From DASWUZ01 sp036401375 (GTDB lineage Bacteria; Acidobacteriota; Terriglobia; Terriglobales; Acidobacteriaceae), in contig DASWVB010000038.1 in the NCBI GenBank assembly GCA_036401375.1, forward strand, positions 71,174-135,173: 64,000 nucleotides of DNA, read 5' to 3'. Both the position numbers and the translations under genes were made by a program. Position 1 is the stretch's first letter. Every line of letters starts with the position of its first letter. The notes beneath the pieces were generated by a model. It saw only the letters and a program-made list of their open reading frames with translations, did not search any database and was not told the origin of the DNA. Shown here piece by piece: positions 34,427 through 42,708 of this stretch.

Positions 34427-37054
34427 TTGACATCTGAGCAGTTACAGGCAACACGCGCCATTCGTTGGCGTCAGAACTCCGACCCGATTGTTACCCTTGA
34501 GGACGCCGGCCAGTGGCTGCAGGCAACGGGGCTGTGCCTCTTCCTGCCGCGCAAGGCGCAGTTGAACGCGCCGGCTCCCTCGTTCGTCGAGGCGTGCATG
34601 GGGCAGGCAAACTCGACCCCGCCCCGCAGCGCGATCGAGGCTGCCCGTGAGATGCTGGCGCGGCTGGTCGACGGCAACCTGGCCATCCCGCTCAACCTGC
34701 TCGGAACTCCGGCCGACCATCCTGACTTCATCGTCAGTCCTGAGACCCTGCCGTTTGTCTTTGCCATGCGCGGAGATCGCGACTGGAAGCATGCTCCGGG
34801 CTCTGGGACGACGCGGGTCTCGCCCCTGGTGCAGCAGGTCTGGCGGGTGCTCGAGCGCAAGGGCGTGCTGAGCGCCGATGAATTGAAGGACGAGATCGGC
34901 CGCGAGCTGACCGAGGCCGCGGCTCTGCGTGCGCTGTACGAGCTGTGGGGCGCGATGCGGGTCGTCCCGCTCTACCAAGTGGGAGGCGAGTCGACCCTGT
35001 GGGAGGCTCTTCAGACCCGCCAGTCAAAGGCCCTGAATGCCGGCACCAACATGTCGCAGGTGACCGCCCTCTCCGTACTTGTATCGCTCTACCTGGAGTC
35101 TGCGGTGGCTGCGACCAGCGAGGAGGTTGAGGTCTTCCTCTCTCCCCTGACTTCACGGTCCAAGGTGCGGGAGGCGGTGCGCGGACTCACCGCCACCCGC
35201 CAGCTCGCCCTGCTGCCGATGGAGCGCGAGACGCTGCTGCACGTCGAGGGCTCCCTGCCCGACTTCGAGGAGCCGATGCCGCTTCGTGGCGCCGGTGCGG
35301 ACGAGGTTGAAGAGGCCACGGGTGTGGAAGGGCGTCGTGCCTTCCATCGCCTCTCCGGACCAGCAACGTCTGGTCCGAAGCGCACACCTGCTGGCGGTCA
35401 CGGGCTCTCGATCAAGGGTGCCCGGCCGAAGCTGCCGGATACCATCTCCGTATGGCCGCGCCCGGCGGTCGAGCCGCAGGCTGAGCCCGCAGTGGCATCC
35501 GGGATCACTGCTCATGCTCGGGGCGAAGGAAAGAAAGTTCGCCCACGCACGTCAGGGACCGTGCCTCCGCAGGCTGCAAACAGGGGCGCCGACGGGACAC
35601 GCGGTGCGGGGACACCCGCAGAGGCAAGCGGCGCCGTTGGAAGTGGCGCTGGGGGCAGGGCTGCGAGCGGCATCCGCAGCTTTGCCGGCCCCGGAGCCTC
35701 GCCTCGCCGCGAGAGAACTCCCGCGCGCCCACCCTGGAAGGACAAGGGCAAGCCCGGCTTCGCGAAGTCTCTGGCTGCCAAGGGTGACAAGGCCAGATGG
35801 CCGCGCGAGCGCGCCAGCGGACCCAGGTCTCAGGACGACCGTGACGCAGGGCGTATGACGCAGAGCGAAGCACCGAACGCGTCACCAGCACGCGCTTCTC
35901 AGGGCAAAGCGGGAGCACTACCGGCGCGTCGAGCTCCCGGCAGCTTCGGTGCCGGTTTCGAGGCCCGGGGTGACTTCAAAGCTGCCGAGCGGACCAGCCG
36001 TCCGCGGTCCCAGGAGTCTGGTGATGCGGCCTCCGGCCCTTCTCCGGCGGGTCGCCCCGGGGCCGGCGATACGGGCAGTCGTGGCGAGTTCAAGCCGCGG
36101 GGCGACTTCAAGGCCGGAGGCTCCAAACCTGGCAGCGGCTTCAAGCCGCGGGGCGACTTCAAGGACTTCAAGGCCCGCAAGCCTGGAGACGAACGCCGGC
36201 GCTCGCCTTTCACGCCGGCCCGTTCCGGACCAAGTCCATCCGAATCCAGGCGCGGCTCCGGGAGCGAATCACGCGGTCAGGGAGCCAGGCCGCCCTACGC
36301 TGGCTCCGGAGAAGCGCGCGGTGATCGGCCCCCGCGGAAGGGCTTTGCACCGCGTCCGGGGGGAGAGTTTCGTCAGCCCTGGAAGGACGGTGCCGGCAAG
36401 CCGTCTCGACCAGCCCGCGCCTTTGGCGCCGCGCAGGGTAGAAGCTCCGGCCCGCGTGGACCGTTCTCGCCTCGCGCAGCATCTACGGGTGGGCCCGGCT
36501 CTGAACGCAGTGCACCACGGCCGGCTCCGAGAGCAGGTGGCTCCGGGACGGACTTTAAGCCGCGTTCCTTTCAGCGTCCCGGATCCGGCTCCGGGCTAGG
36601 GCCGGGCTCAGCTTCACGATCAAGCTTTCCTGCTCGCTCAGGACCACGTCCGGATCGCAGAGGTCCGGCCGGCGAATCCGGGGACCGGCCAGGCGGCGGC
36701 TTCAAAGGCGGTGGGAAGAGCGGAGGTGCGGGAGGCTTCAAGCGGCCGCTCCCGGCTGCAGGCTTCAAACCGACGGCGGGCGCGCGCGAGCGCGGTTCCG
36801 GCGGTCCGGCTCAAGATGGCGATCGGGCGGGCGCCAGACCTTCAGGCCCCGGCGGCAGGCCTCCGTTCGCGAGGAAGGCTGGATCTGCCGCGAGCTCGGG
36901 CGGCTTTGCGAAGCGCAGCAGACCCTCTTCCGGACCAGCTGAGGCGGGCCGTCCCCCGAAGCGTTCCTTCGCAAGCTCCCGTACAGGAGGCGCCACGGGC
37001 GGAGCGCCAGGCGGAGCGAGGCCTCCATTCCGCAAAAAGAGGAAACCGGAATGA
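34427..37054 (+). CDS. Large protein: N-terminal winged-helix-like region plus long Gly/Arg/Ser/Pro-rich tail
   Basis: 875 residues. The first 290 or so are folded, with segments such as EALQTRQSKALNAGTNMSQV and LTSRSKVREAVRGLTATRQ, resembling winged-helix parts of AlkZ/YcaQ-related proteins (tentative). The rest is a basic, disordered tail rich in G, R, S, P, K with recurrent FKPRGDFK/RGDFKA, RPPF and SGPRP motifs, reminiscent of RGG-type nucleic-acid-binding tails. Start is TTG 34427. Its stop overlaps the cmk start (ATGA). It lies between mutL and cmk, but its function is unknown. Reading frame and GC skew hold to the end, so the tail is coding. Confidence 0.75.
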   Translation: MTSEQLQATRAIRWRQNSDPIVTLEDAGQWLQATGLCLFLPRKAQLNAPAPSFVEACMGQANSTPPRSAIEAAREMLARLVDGNLAIPLNLLGTPADHPDFIVSPETLPFVFAMRGDRDWKHAPGSGTTRVSPLVQQVWRVLERKGVLSADELKDEIGRELTEAAALRALYELWGAMRVVPLYQVGGESTLWEALQTRQSKALNAGTNMSQVTALSVLVSLYLESAVAATSEEVEVFLSPLTSRSKVREAVRGLTATRQLALLPMERETLLHVEGSLPDFEEPMPLRGAGADEVEEATGVEGRRAFHRLSGPATSGPKRTPAGGHGLSIKGARPKLPDTISVWPRPAVEPQAEPAVASGITAHARGEGKKVRPRTSGTVPPQAANRGADGTRGAGTPAEASGAVGSGAGGRAASGIRSFAGPGASPRRERTPARPPWKDKGKPGFAKSLAAKGDKARWPRERASGPRSQDDRDAGRMTQSEAPNASPARASQGKAGALPARRAPGSFGAGFEARGDFKAAERTSRPRSQESGDAASGPSPAGRPGAGDTGSRGEFKPRGDFKAGGSKPGSGFKPRGDFKDFKARKPGDERRRSPFTPARSGPSPSESRRGSGSESRGQGARPPYAGSGEARGDRPPRKGFAPRPGGEFRQPWKDGAGKPSRPARAFGAAQGRSSGPRGPFSPRAASTGGPGSERSAPRPAPRAGGSGTDFKPRSFQRPGSGSGLGPGSASRSSFPARSGPRPDRRGPAGESGDRPGGGFKGGGKSGGAGGFKRPLPAAGFKPTAGARERGSGGPAQDGDRAGARPSGPGGRPPFARKAGSAASSGGFAKRSRPSSGPAEAGRPPKRSFASSRTGGATGGAPGGARPPFRKKRKPE
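36089..36164 (+). repeat. Perfect 25-bp direct repeat in the Gly/Arg-rich tail
   Basis: The same 25 bases occur at 36089-36113 and 36140-36164, 51 bp apart (17 codons, in frame), each encoding FKPRGDFK. Exact identity at DNA level suggests recent duplication and a potential for in-frame expansion or loss. Confidence 0.8.
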
Positions 37055-37818
37055 GCTCGAGCGGCCGGACAACGAATCACCGGCGGATCGTCGCCATCGA
37101 CGGACCGGCGGGTGCGGGTAAGAGCACTCTGGCGGCCCACCTGGCCGCGCGGTTCGGCCTGCTCAACCTCGAAACCGGAGCGATGTACAGGGCTTTTGCC
37201 CTGAAGGCGCTCGAGTCAGCCGTTCCCGTGAACGATGCTGCCGGACTCAAGACGCTCAGCGGCGCCACTTCTATTCGTCTGGAGCCATCGAGCGCCGGCA
37301 ACCGGGTCTTCCTTGACGACATCGAGGTCACGGCGCGCATACGTCAGCCCGATGTGACGGAGGCTGCGTCGCGGGTCAGCGTCCACCCCGCCATCCGCGC
37401 ATGGATGGTCACGATGCAGCGCCGCCTGGGAGATATTGGAGGGGTTGTCATGGAGGGCCGGGACATTGGCACCGCCGTCTTCCCGGACGCCGACGTAAAG
37501 ATATTCCTGGATGCGTCGCCTGAGGTGCGAGGACTTCGCCGCTTTGAGCAGCTCGAGAGCTCAAGCCAGTCAGCACAATCGGAAGCTAAGGCTCCCTCAG
37601 AGCAGCAGGCGGGCGGAGCGGCTGCGCAGGAGAGGGTCCTGCAGGAGATCAAGGAGCGGGATGAGCGGGACCGGACGCGAGCCGAGTCTCCGTTGAAGCC
37701 GGCTTCCGATGCGATCATCATCGACTCGAGCTGCCTGACCTTCGACCAGGTGCTGGCGGCTGCCGAGGGGATTGTTACTCGACGTCTTGGTCCTCCGCTG
37801 CAGTCCTGGCAGACTTGA
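37051..37818 (+). CDS. cmk: Cytidylate kinase
   Basis: Phosphorylates CMP and dCMP. The 255-residue protein has the P-loop AIDGPAGAGKSTLAAHLA, LETGAMYRAFALKA, the IRQPDVTEAASRVS region, MEGRDIGTAVFPDADVKIFL, and IKERDERDRTRAESPLKPA. An insertion of about 20 residues rich in Ser, Gln and Ala (around residues 170-192) precedes that lid segment and makes it longer than the usual 220-230. The ATG overlaps the preceding stop. The last 44 nt overlap the 3' end of the convergent DUF4097 gene. Confidence 0.94.
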   Translation: MSSSGRTTNHRRIVAIDGPAGAGKSTLAAHLAARFGLLNLETGAMYRAFALKALESAVPVNDAAGLKTLSGATSIRLEPSSAGNRVFLDDIEVTARIRQPDVTEAASRVSVHPAIRAWMVTMQRRLGDIGGVVMEGRDIGTAVFPDADVKIFLDASPEVRGLRRFEQLESSSQSAQSEAKAPSEQQAGGAAAQERVLQEIKERDERDRTRAESPLKPASDAIIIDSSCLTFDQVLAAAEGIVTRRLGPPLQSWQT

Positions 37819-39361
37819 AGTGCTTGACTTTGCCGCCGGGCGCCGCAGGCGGCGGCTCGGGCGGTGCGGGAACGTGCATCGTCGCAGGCGGAGCGGCTGA
37901 GTCTCCCTTTCTGAGGGTGATGTCGCCGTGATCGGCGTCCAGCAGGACGCGAACGCCGCCCTCCCCAACCTGTCCTGAGACGCTGTGGCTGTTGTCCGAG
38001 CCGGAGACGTTTAAGTTGTAGTCCGTTGAAAGATCCCCGCTCCTGGTCGATCCGTTCACCGTGAAGTTGGCGCCCGGCGGCATGGAGAGGGTGATCGGCT
38101 GATTCTTGCTGTTGATCTGGATGTTGCCCAGCGGGGCAGCCGGCTGCACATTCACTTCGCCGTCGGTGCTCTCGATGTGAACGTCGCCTGAGACCTGCGC
38201 GACGTCGACCCCCTTGGACCTCGTCACGATGCGCAAGGGACCAGCTACCTGTGCCATGTGCAGGTCGCTGCTGTCCATGGTCAGGTCGCCGTCCAGCGCA
38301 CCCATCTCCATCTCGGTGCGGCTGGAGTGGAAGTGAACCCCACCGGAGACCTGCTCCAGGTGGGTGTCGCCGAAGTACTCCCCGTTCAGCAGCACCTTGC
38401 CCTTGACCTCGGAGATGGTGACATCGTTTAGCCCCCCATCTACGGTCACATCGCCGGCAACGGCGTGCGCCGAGAGGTCGCCCCGGTTGGTATAACGGGC
38501 CTCGCCGATGTGAGCCGTAACGCTGCCCCCCATGCCGTCGAATTTGACGTCCCCGTGCTTGGCGGTAACGTTGGCGGTGCCGTCCAAGCCCTCGAGGGTG
38601 ACATCGCCATGACCGGCCGTGATGTCTGTGGCGGAAGACTTAGGTACCTCGATGGTAAGGTCGGCGCGCCCTGCGTGGTTGGAATCGACACGCACCAGCA
38701 CCGTTGCGCCGCTGACAATCAGCTTGGGATCGAGGTCGTGGAACTTGCCGTTCGCGCCGTCCTGAGAGTCACTATGGACGACCTGATGGGTGTGCACGTG
38801 GATGCGGTCATCGGCGGAGGCGGCGATGGTAACGTCCCCGGTGGGGTTCTGGACCTCGATCGAGGCGCCAGCCGCGATCGACTGAGTAGTATCCGCGTCG
38901 TTCTCATAAGCCTTTCCGAATACCGAGAAGTCCCCCTGGCTCCAGTCGTAGTAGTGGTCGGGAAAGTTGCCGCCCCAGCGGTGGGACATGGCTCCGCCCC
39001 AGCCCACCAGGGAGAGGAAGATGAGCAGAACGATCAGCCCGCCGAGCGAACGCCGCACCGGCACCGGGCTGTTGCGGTCGAGTAGCCACTCCAGCAGCGA
39101 GACGACCCCGATGCCGATCAGCAGCAGCGGCCACCAGCGCTGATACCAGCTCCAGAAGACATAACCGGAGATGCGCCCTGTCTCGATCAGCAGGGCGATC
39201 ACACCGATGAAGATGAGCACGACGGGCCCGGTAATCGAGCTGCGGCGCAGGCCGGTGGTATATCGCTGATGCAGGCGGGCAGCCTGCCGCTGGGCGCGCC
39301 AGTACTCCTTGGCCTGGCGCTGTTGATCGCGGTACGAGTAGGGCGGAGGTGCGGCTCCCAT
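37775..39361 (-). CDS. DUF4097 beta-strand repeat protein with N-terminal LiaF-like membrane segment
   Basis: 528 residues, last gene of a sigma/anti-sigma operon. The N-terminal 130 residues hold three hydrophobic stretches with a WWPLLLIGIGV motif typical of LiaI/LiaF-like transmembrane regions. The rest is a long right-handed beta-repeat region with many NPTGDVTI, GHGDVTLEGL, KHGDVKFDGM and VSGDVHIES units (DUF4097). The C-terminus is Pro/Ala-rich. A membrane-anchored extracytoplasmic beta-solenoid is expected. Its role is unknown; related domains occur in envelope-stress loci. The start overlaps the stop of the gene before it by one base. Confidence 0.85.
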   Translation of the reverse strand: MGAAPPPYSYRDQQRQAKEYWRAQRQAARLHQRYTTGLRRSSITGPVVLIFIGVIALLIETGRISGYVFWSWYQRWWPLLLIGIGVVSLLEWLLDRNSPVPVRRSLGGLIVLLIFLSLVGWGGAMSHRWGGNFPDHYYDWSQGDFSVFGKAYENDADTTQSIAAGASIEVQNPTGDVTIAASADDRIHVHTHQVVHSDSQDGANGKFHDLDPKLIVSGATVLVRVDSNHAGRADLTIEVPKSSATDITAGHGDVTLEGLDGTANVTAKHGDVKFDGMGGSVTAHIGEARYTNRGDLSAHAVAGDVTVDGGLNDVTISEVKGKVLLNGEYFGDTHLEQVSGGVHFHSSRTEMEMGALDGDLTMDSSDLHMAQVAGPLRIVTRSKGVDVAQVSGDVHIESTDGEVNVQPAAPLGNIQINSKNQPITLSMPPGANFTVNGSTRSGDLSTDYNLNVSGSDNSHSVSGQVGEGGVRVLLDADHGDITLRKGDSAAPPATMHVPAPPEPPPAAPGGKVKHFKSARTAAEDQDVE

Positions 39362-39729
39362 CAGGACCTTCCTTGTTCCAGCGTGCCTTGTTCCAGCGTG
39401 CCTTGTTCGGGCGTGCCTGTTTCGCGAGTAGCTTGTTCGGGAGCAGATTCGCTGTGCGGCTGCTGAACGGGAACTCCGGAGTAAGGCGGCTCGGTAAAGG
39501 CCCCGGGGTAGGGCGGGTAAGCGGCAGGGCTCGCGGAATAGACCTGGTCAGGGTTGATACGGCCGATGGCCGCTCGTTCAGCCAGACTAAGCACTCCAGC
39601 CAGGATCAGCAGCAACGGCCAGCTGCGGTGGAAGCTGAGGATGTGCCACTCGGACATCATCGCCATGATCCCTATGAGGACCAGAAAGGCGGGTCCGCGC
39701 AGGCGTCGAATCTGGATCCAGTGGTTCAC
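39361..39729 (-). CDS. Small LiaF/DUF5668-like membrane protein with C-terminal pentapeptide repeats
   Basis: 122 residues. Residues about 10-52 form the two-helix LiaI/LiaF-type membrane module (FLVLIGIMAMMSEW; SWPLLLILAGVLSLAER). The remainder is Pro/Tyr-rich, then ends with tandem five-residue units (GTPEQ-GTLEQ-GTLEQ). Its stop overlaps the ATG of the DUF4097 gene, and its own start overlaps the upstream stop by 4 nt, so translation is coupled on both sides. Confidence 0.75.
   Translation of the reverse strand: MNHWIQIRRLRGPAFLVLIGIMAMMSEWHILSFHRSWPLLLILAGVLSLAERAAIGRINPDQVYSASPAAYPPYPGAFTEPPYSGVPVQQPHSESAPEQATRETGTPEQGTLEQGTLEQGRS
39372..39446. repeat. 15-bp tandem repeat, five units
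   Basis: Units of 15 bp begin at 39372, 39387, 39402, 39417 and 39432. The first two are identical (CTTGTTCCAGCGTGC on the plus strand), and the others are increasingly diverged. The unit is a multiple of three, so copy-number change would leave the host gene in frame. Confidence 0.85.
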
Positions 39730-40655
39730 AGCCCACCCCCCGGCGGGGGCAGTTCACGCGACCGCTTGAAGAAGATCCACACGCCGACGGCGATCAGGAT
39801 CAACGGCCAGCCGTGCCCGATCCAGTTGAACTGGAACCAGCCCATGGTTCCCAGCAGGAACATGATGCCCAGGGCGATGAGGATGATGGCGCCGACCGGC
39901 TCAGGACGTCCCACCGGCGGCAGAGGCGCGGCAGGGTCATGCACGGGGTATCCCTCCGGGGTGTACGTCGCAGCTCCGGGTACGGGGGGCACGGTGAAGT
40001 AGGCCGGGTCCCCGGGCGCGCCCGTTGCAGCGCCGGAAGCACTGGCTGGATTGGGAGGCACTCCGGGTGGGAAGGGGCCGCCCGGCGGCGGGGGCGGATA
40101 CACGGTACCCGAGTAGGCCTGCGCCTGGCGGGGACTTTGAATCCCGAGCCGGACCCCCAGTTCATTCAGCCCGAAGGGGTCTGGCAGCGGAAGCCCATCA
40201 CGGCGGGCCTGGGCGGTATGGTGCGCGTCGAAGACCTGGTAAAAGACCCACGCAGCGATGAAGACCCCGAAGATGCCGTTCTCATTCGCGGTCATGAGGA
40301 TCAGGATCACGAAGACCAGCACGTGCACCAGGGCCTTGATGAACTGGCCGTTGTACATGGCGCCCACCCCCGGTATGAAACCGAGCAGGGTGGCGAGGGC
40401 GGGGTTCGGGCCGGTCTCAAGCATGCCCGGCGGCAGTGGGCCGGCCGCCGAGTACTGGAAGCCTCCAGGACCTCCGACGTTGACGTACGAGGAGCCGGCG
40501 GACGTGCCCGCAGGCGGTACTCCCAGCTTGGCCGCGAGGCAGGGCTCGCAGTAGGTGATGCTTCCTACCTGGCGTACGCAAGCGCTGCAAAGTGGCTTGC
40601 CGCAATTCTGGCAGTAAGAGGCTACAGGTGTTTCAGGGTGATTGACGCAGTTCAT
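39726..40655 (-). CDS. Zinc-finger (B-box-like) membrane protein with LiaF-like C-terminus
   Basis: 309 residues. The N-terminus is a cysteine-rich zinc-binding module (MNCVNHPETPVASYCQNCGK and SACVRQVGSITYCEPCLAAK; CxxH, CxxC, CxxC, CxxC pattern). Next come TM2-like hydrophobic helices (LLGFIPGVGAMYNGQFIKAL and a following long helix), a Pro/Gly-rich linker, and a C-terminal LiaF-like pair (ILIALGIMFLLGTMGWF; WPLILIAVGVWIFF). It overlaps both neighbours by 4 nt. Probably an inner-membrane component of the same envelope-response operon. Confidence 0.8.
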   Translation of the reverse strand: MNCVNHPETPVASYCQNCGKPLCSACVRQVGSITYCEPCLAAKLGVPPAGTSAGSSYVNVGGPGGFQYSAAGPLPPGMLETGPNPALATLLGFIPGVGAMYNGQFIKALVHVLVFVILILMTANENGIFGVFIAAWVFYQVFDAHHTAQARRDGLPLPDPFGLNELGVRLGIQSPRQAQAYSGTVYPPPPPGGPFPPGVPPNPASASGAATGAPGDPAYFTVPPVPGAATYTPEGYPVHDPAAPLPPVGRPEPVGAIILIALGIMFLLGTMGWFQFNWIGHGWPLILIAVGVWIFFKRSRELPPPGGGL

Positions 40656-41578
40656 GCCAGGCTCCCTTCCGTTGGGTCTTTGTCAGGCCTGACGTAGGAC
40701 TTCCATTGATTGCCGGATGAGCATCCGGGTTGGGGTTTCAGGTCAGCCTGCGTCGATGGCAGGTGATTAAGCCCCCTGCCGGCGGGCAGGGGAAGCAGGG
40801 TTGCATCTACCTCGGTGCCCCAGAGGGCGGCGCGGGGAACGCCGCTTCCGGGGGCCTCGGACTTGCCGCCGCTTTTCCCGGCGCTACCCTTGGGCGAGGG
40901 TGCCGGCGTCTCCTGCTGGGCAGGTGCAGCGCTCTCAGCGTCGGAGCTGCGCTTGAGCTCCCGCGCGCGGGCCTCCATCTCGTAGAAAATACGCAGATTG
41001 TAGATGTGGTTCTGAACACCCACCCTCGAGTTGACGAACTGGCGGGTGAGGTTGGTCCGCAGCACCGAGGGTCTGAGGTCGGCAGCGCGCACCGCGTTCA
41101 GCCGGACGCCGGCGAGGTTAAGAGTGAGCGCGATCGAGAAAAAAGCCATGGCCGCGGTCATCATCAGGCGCGGCTGGGCAGCCAGGCGCATCGGCGCCCC
41201 GGCCCGCATCCACAGCTGAACGCCCGCGGGCTGGGGTAGCGGCCCGAGTTGCAGCGGACCGCTCGCCGCCACGGCTCCGCTGGTCCTGGCCAGGATCTTC
41301 GCGACCAGGTCGGGAGAGACGGCGGGCTGGGCGAGGAACTGCAGCCACTCCTGCCCCTGCTTTGACCGGGCAAGCAGCTCAGTGCACGCATGGCAGCCGG
41401 CCGTATGTCCATCGAATGCTGCCTGCCCGGCGGGCGCAAGCGTTCCGTCCAGGGAGTCCGCCAGCAGCGACTCCCACTCCTCGCACGGCAGAATCCGTAC
41501 GGCGCCCGCATCCAGGGAGCCCGCTGGATTGGCGGGATCTTTGGCGCCCTTCGGATCGTTTGCGTTACGCTCTGCCAT
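40652..41578 (-). CDS. Anti-sigma factor (zinc-finger HC2 type), membrane protein
   Basis: 308 residues. The N-terminal anti-sigma domain has LLADSLDGTLAPAGQAAFDG then HTAGCHACTELL, the HxxxCxxC zinc site of ZAS-type anti-sigma factors. A single hydrophobic helix near residues 137-156 (MMTAAMAFFSIALTLNLAG) separates it from a C-terminal part that is likely extracytoplasmic. The start follows the sigma gene stop with no gap (TAG-ATG), the classical sigma/anti-sigma arrangement. It would hold the sigma factor inactive at the membrane until an envelope signal. Confidence 0.88.
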   Translation of the reverse strand: MAERNANDPKGAKDPANPAGSLDAGAVRILPCEEWESLLADSLDGTLAPAGQAAFDGHTAGCHACTELLARSKQGQEWLQFLAQPAVSPDLVAKILARTSGAVAASGPLQLGPLPQPAGVQLWMRAGAPMRLAAQPRLMMTAAMAFFSIALTLNLAGVRLNAVRAADLRPSVLRTNLTRQFVNSRVGVQNHIYNLRIFYEMEARARELKRSSDAESAAPAQQETPAPSPKGSAGKSGGKSEAPGSGVPRAALWGTEVDATLLPLPAGRGLNHLPSTQADLKPQPGCSSGNQWKSYVRPDKDPTEGSLA

Positions 41579-42436
41579 CTAGACCACCTGCCCTTTACTA
41601 CGCTCCAGAAGCCTTGCCAGTTCCGCCCGCCCGCGGCTGATGCGCGATTTCACGGTTCCCTCTGGGATCCTGAGAACCTGGGCGATCTCCTTGTAGTCCA
41701 GGTCCTGGAGGTCGCGAAGGATGACGGCCTCGCGGAGCTCCGGGGAGACGCGGGTGAGCGCCTCCTGCACCATACGCTCGATCTCCTTGGAGGCGGCCAG
41801 TTCGTGCGGGGAGCGCTGCGTGTCTGCCAGCCTCTCGACGATGCTCTGCTCTTCGCAGTCTTCCCACCCGGCATCGATCGAATCCGTCACCCGCTGCTGG
41901 CGGCTGCGGCGAAAGTGGTCGACCAGCAGGTTGCGGGTCAGGGTCGTGAGCCAGGTAGGGAAGCTGCCCCTTGCAGCATCGAAGTTCGTCAGGTTGCTGT
42001 AGACCTTGAGGAACACCTCCTGGGTGAGGTCTTCGGAGTCGTGCGGAGAGCCGGTGAAGCGGTAGCAGAGGGTATAGACGCGGCGATGGTGCGCCTTGAC
42101 GAGCTCAGCCCATGCGCCGGAGTCTCCGTGCATGCAGCGTGCGACGATCAGGCTCCAGTCCGCCTCCAAACGCCTCTCCTCATAGCCGGTTGCGGCGCGC
42201 GCGGTGTCCCGCGGGGCGCGGGCCGGGGACGCATCAGGTTCTCTGCGCGCCTGGCCGGCCGATTCACGCGCCTGCTTGCCGGGCTCACAGCTTGCCGAGC
42301 GCTGGCCCGACGGCGACGCTGCCGGGATGCGATCTGGCGCGACACTCGGGGCGCGATCCGGGTCGCGAACTGGGCGGCGAACTGGAAGATCAAACCCCGC
42401 CAGCCCATTCCACGTTAACGTACCCGCAAAGCTCAT
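41579..42436 (-). CDS. RNA polymerase sigma factor, ECF type, with N-terminal extension
   Basis: 285 residues. Sigma region 2 is clear (RVYTLCYRFTGSPHDSEDLT, then QEVFLKVYSNLTNFD and FPTWLTTLTRNLLVDHFRR), as is region 4 (LREAVILRDLQDLDYKEIAQ followed by VLRIPEGTVKSRISRGRAEL). About 90 residues before region 2 are Arg/Pro/Ala-rich and probably disordered, unusual for ECF factors, so the real start could be further in. First gene of a five-gene overlapping operon with its anti-sigma factor directly behind. Confidence 0.9.
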   Translation of the reverse strand: MSFAGTLTWNGLAGFDLPVRRPVRDPDRAPSVAPDRIPAASPSGQRSASCEPGKQARESAGQARREPDASPARAPRDTARAATGYEERRLEADWSLIVARCMHGDSGAWAELVKAHHRRVYTLCYRFTGSPHDSEDLTQEVFLKVYSNLTNFDAARGSFPTWLTTLTRNLLVDHFRRSRQQRVTDSIDAGWEDCEEQSIVERLADTQRSPHELAASKEIERMVQEALTRVSPELREAVILRDLQDLDYKEIAQVLRIPEGTVKSRISRGRAELARLLERSKGQVV

Positions 42437-42708
42437 GCACAGGATACGCGGCTCTATTCGGGTTTGTTCCGTGGGATGTCCGGTCTAGAGTCAGCCTCGC
42501 GAGACAGCTTCGCTCGAAGGGAATGCGGCCCGTGAATAGCCGGGGCATGTTGAGGCTCGGGCCAGACAGATGGAGCCGGCAGGTGGAGATGAGGATTCGC
42601 CGCGAGCCGTGCGAAGTTTGGCGTCCTGCGGCACAGGGGAGGCGCGCTGAACGCATGCACCTCTATCGCTTATGAGACGGAGACGCTCTTCGCGATCAGC
42701 GATGGCGG

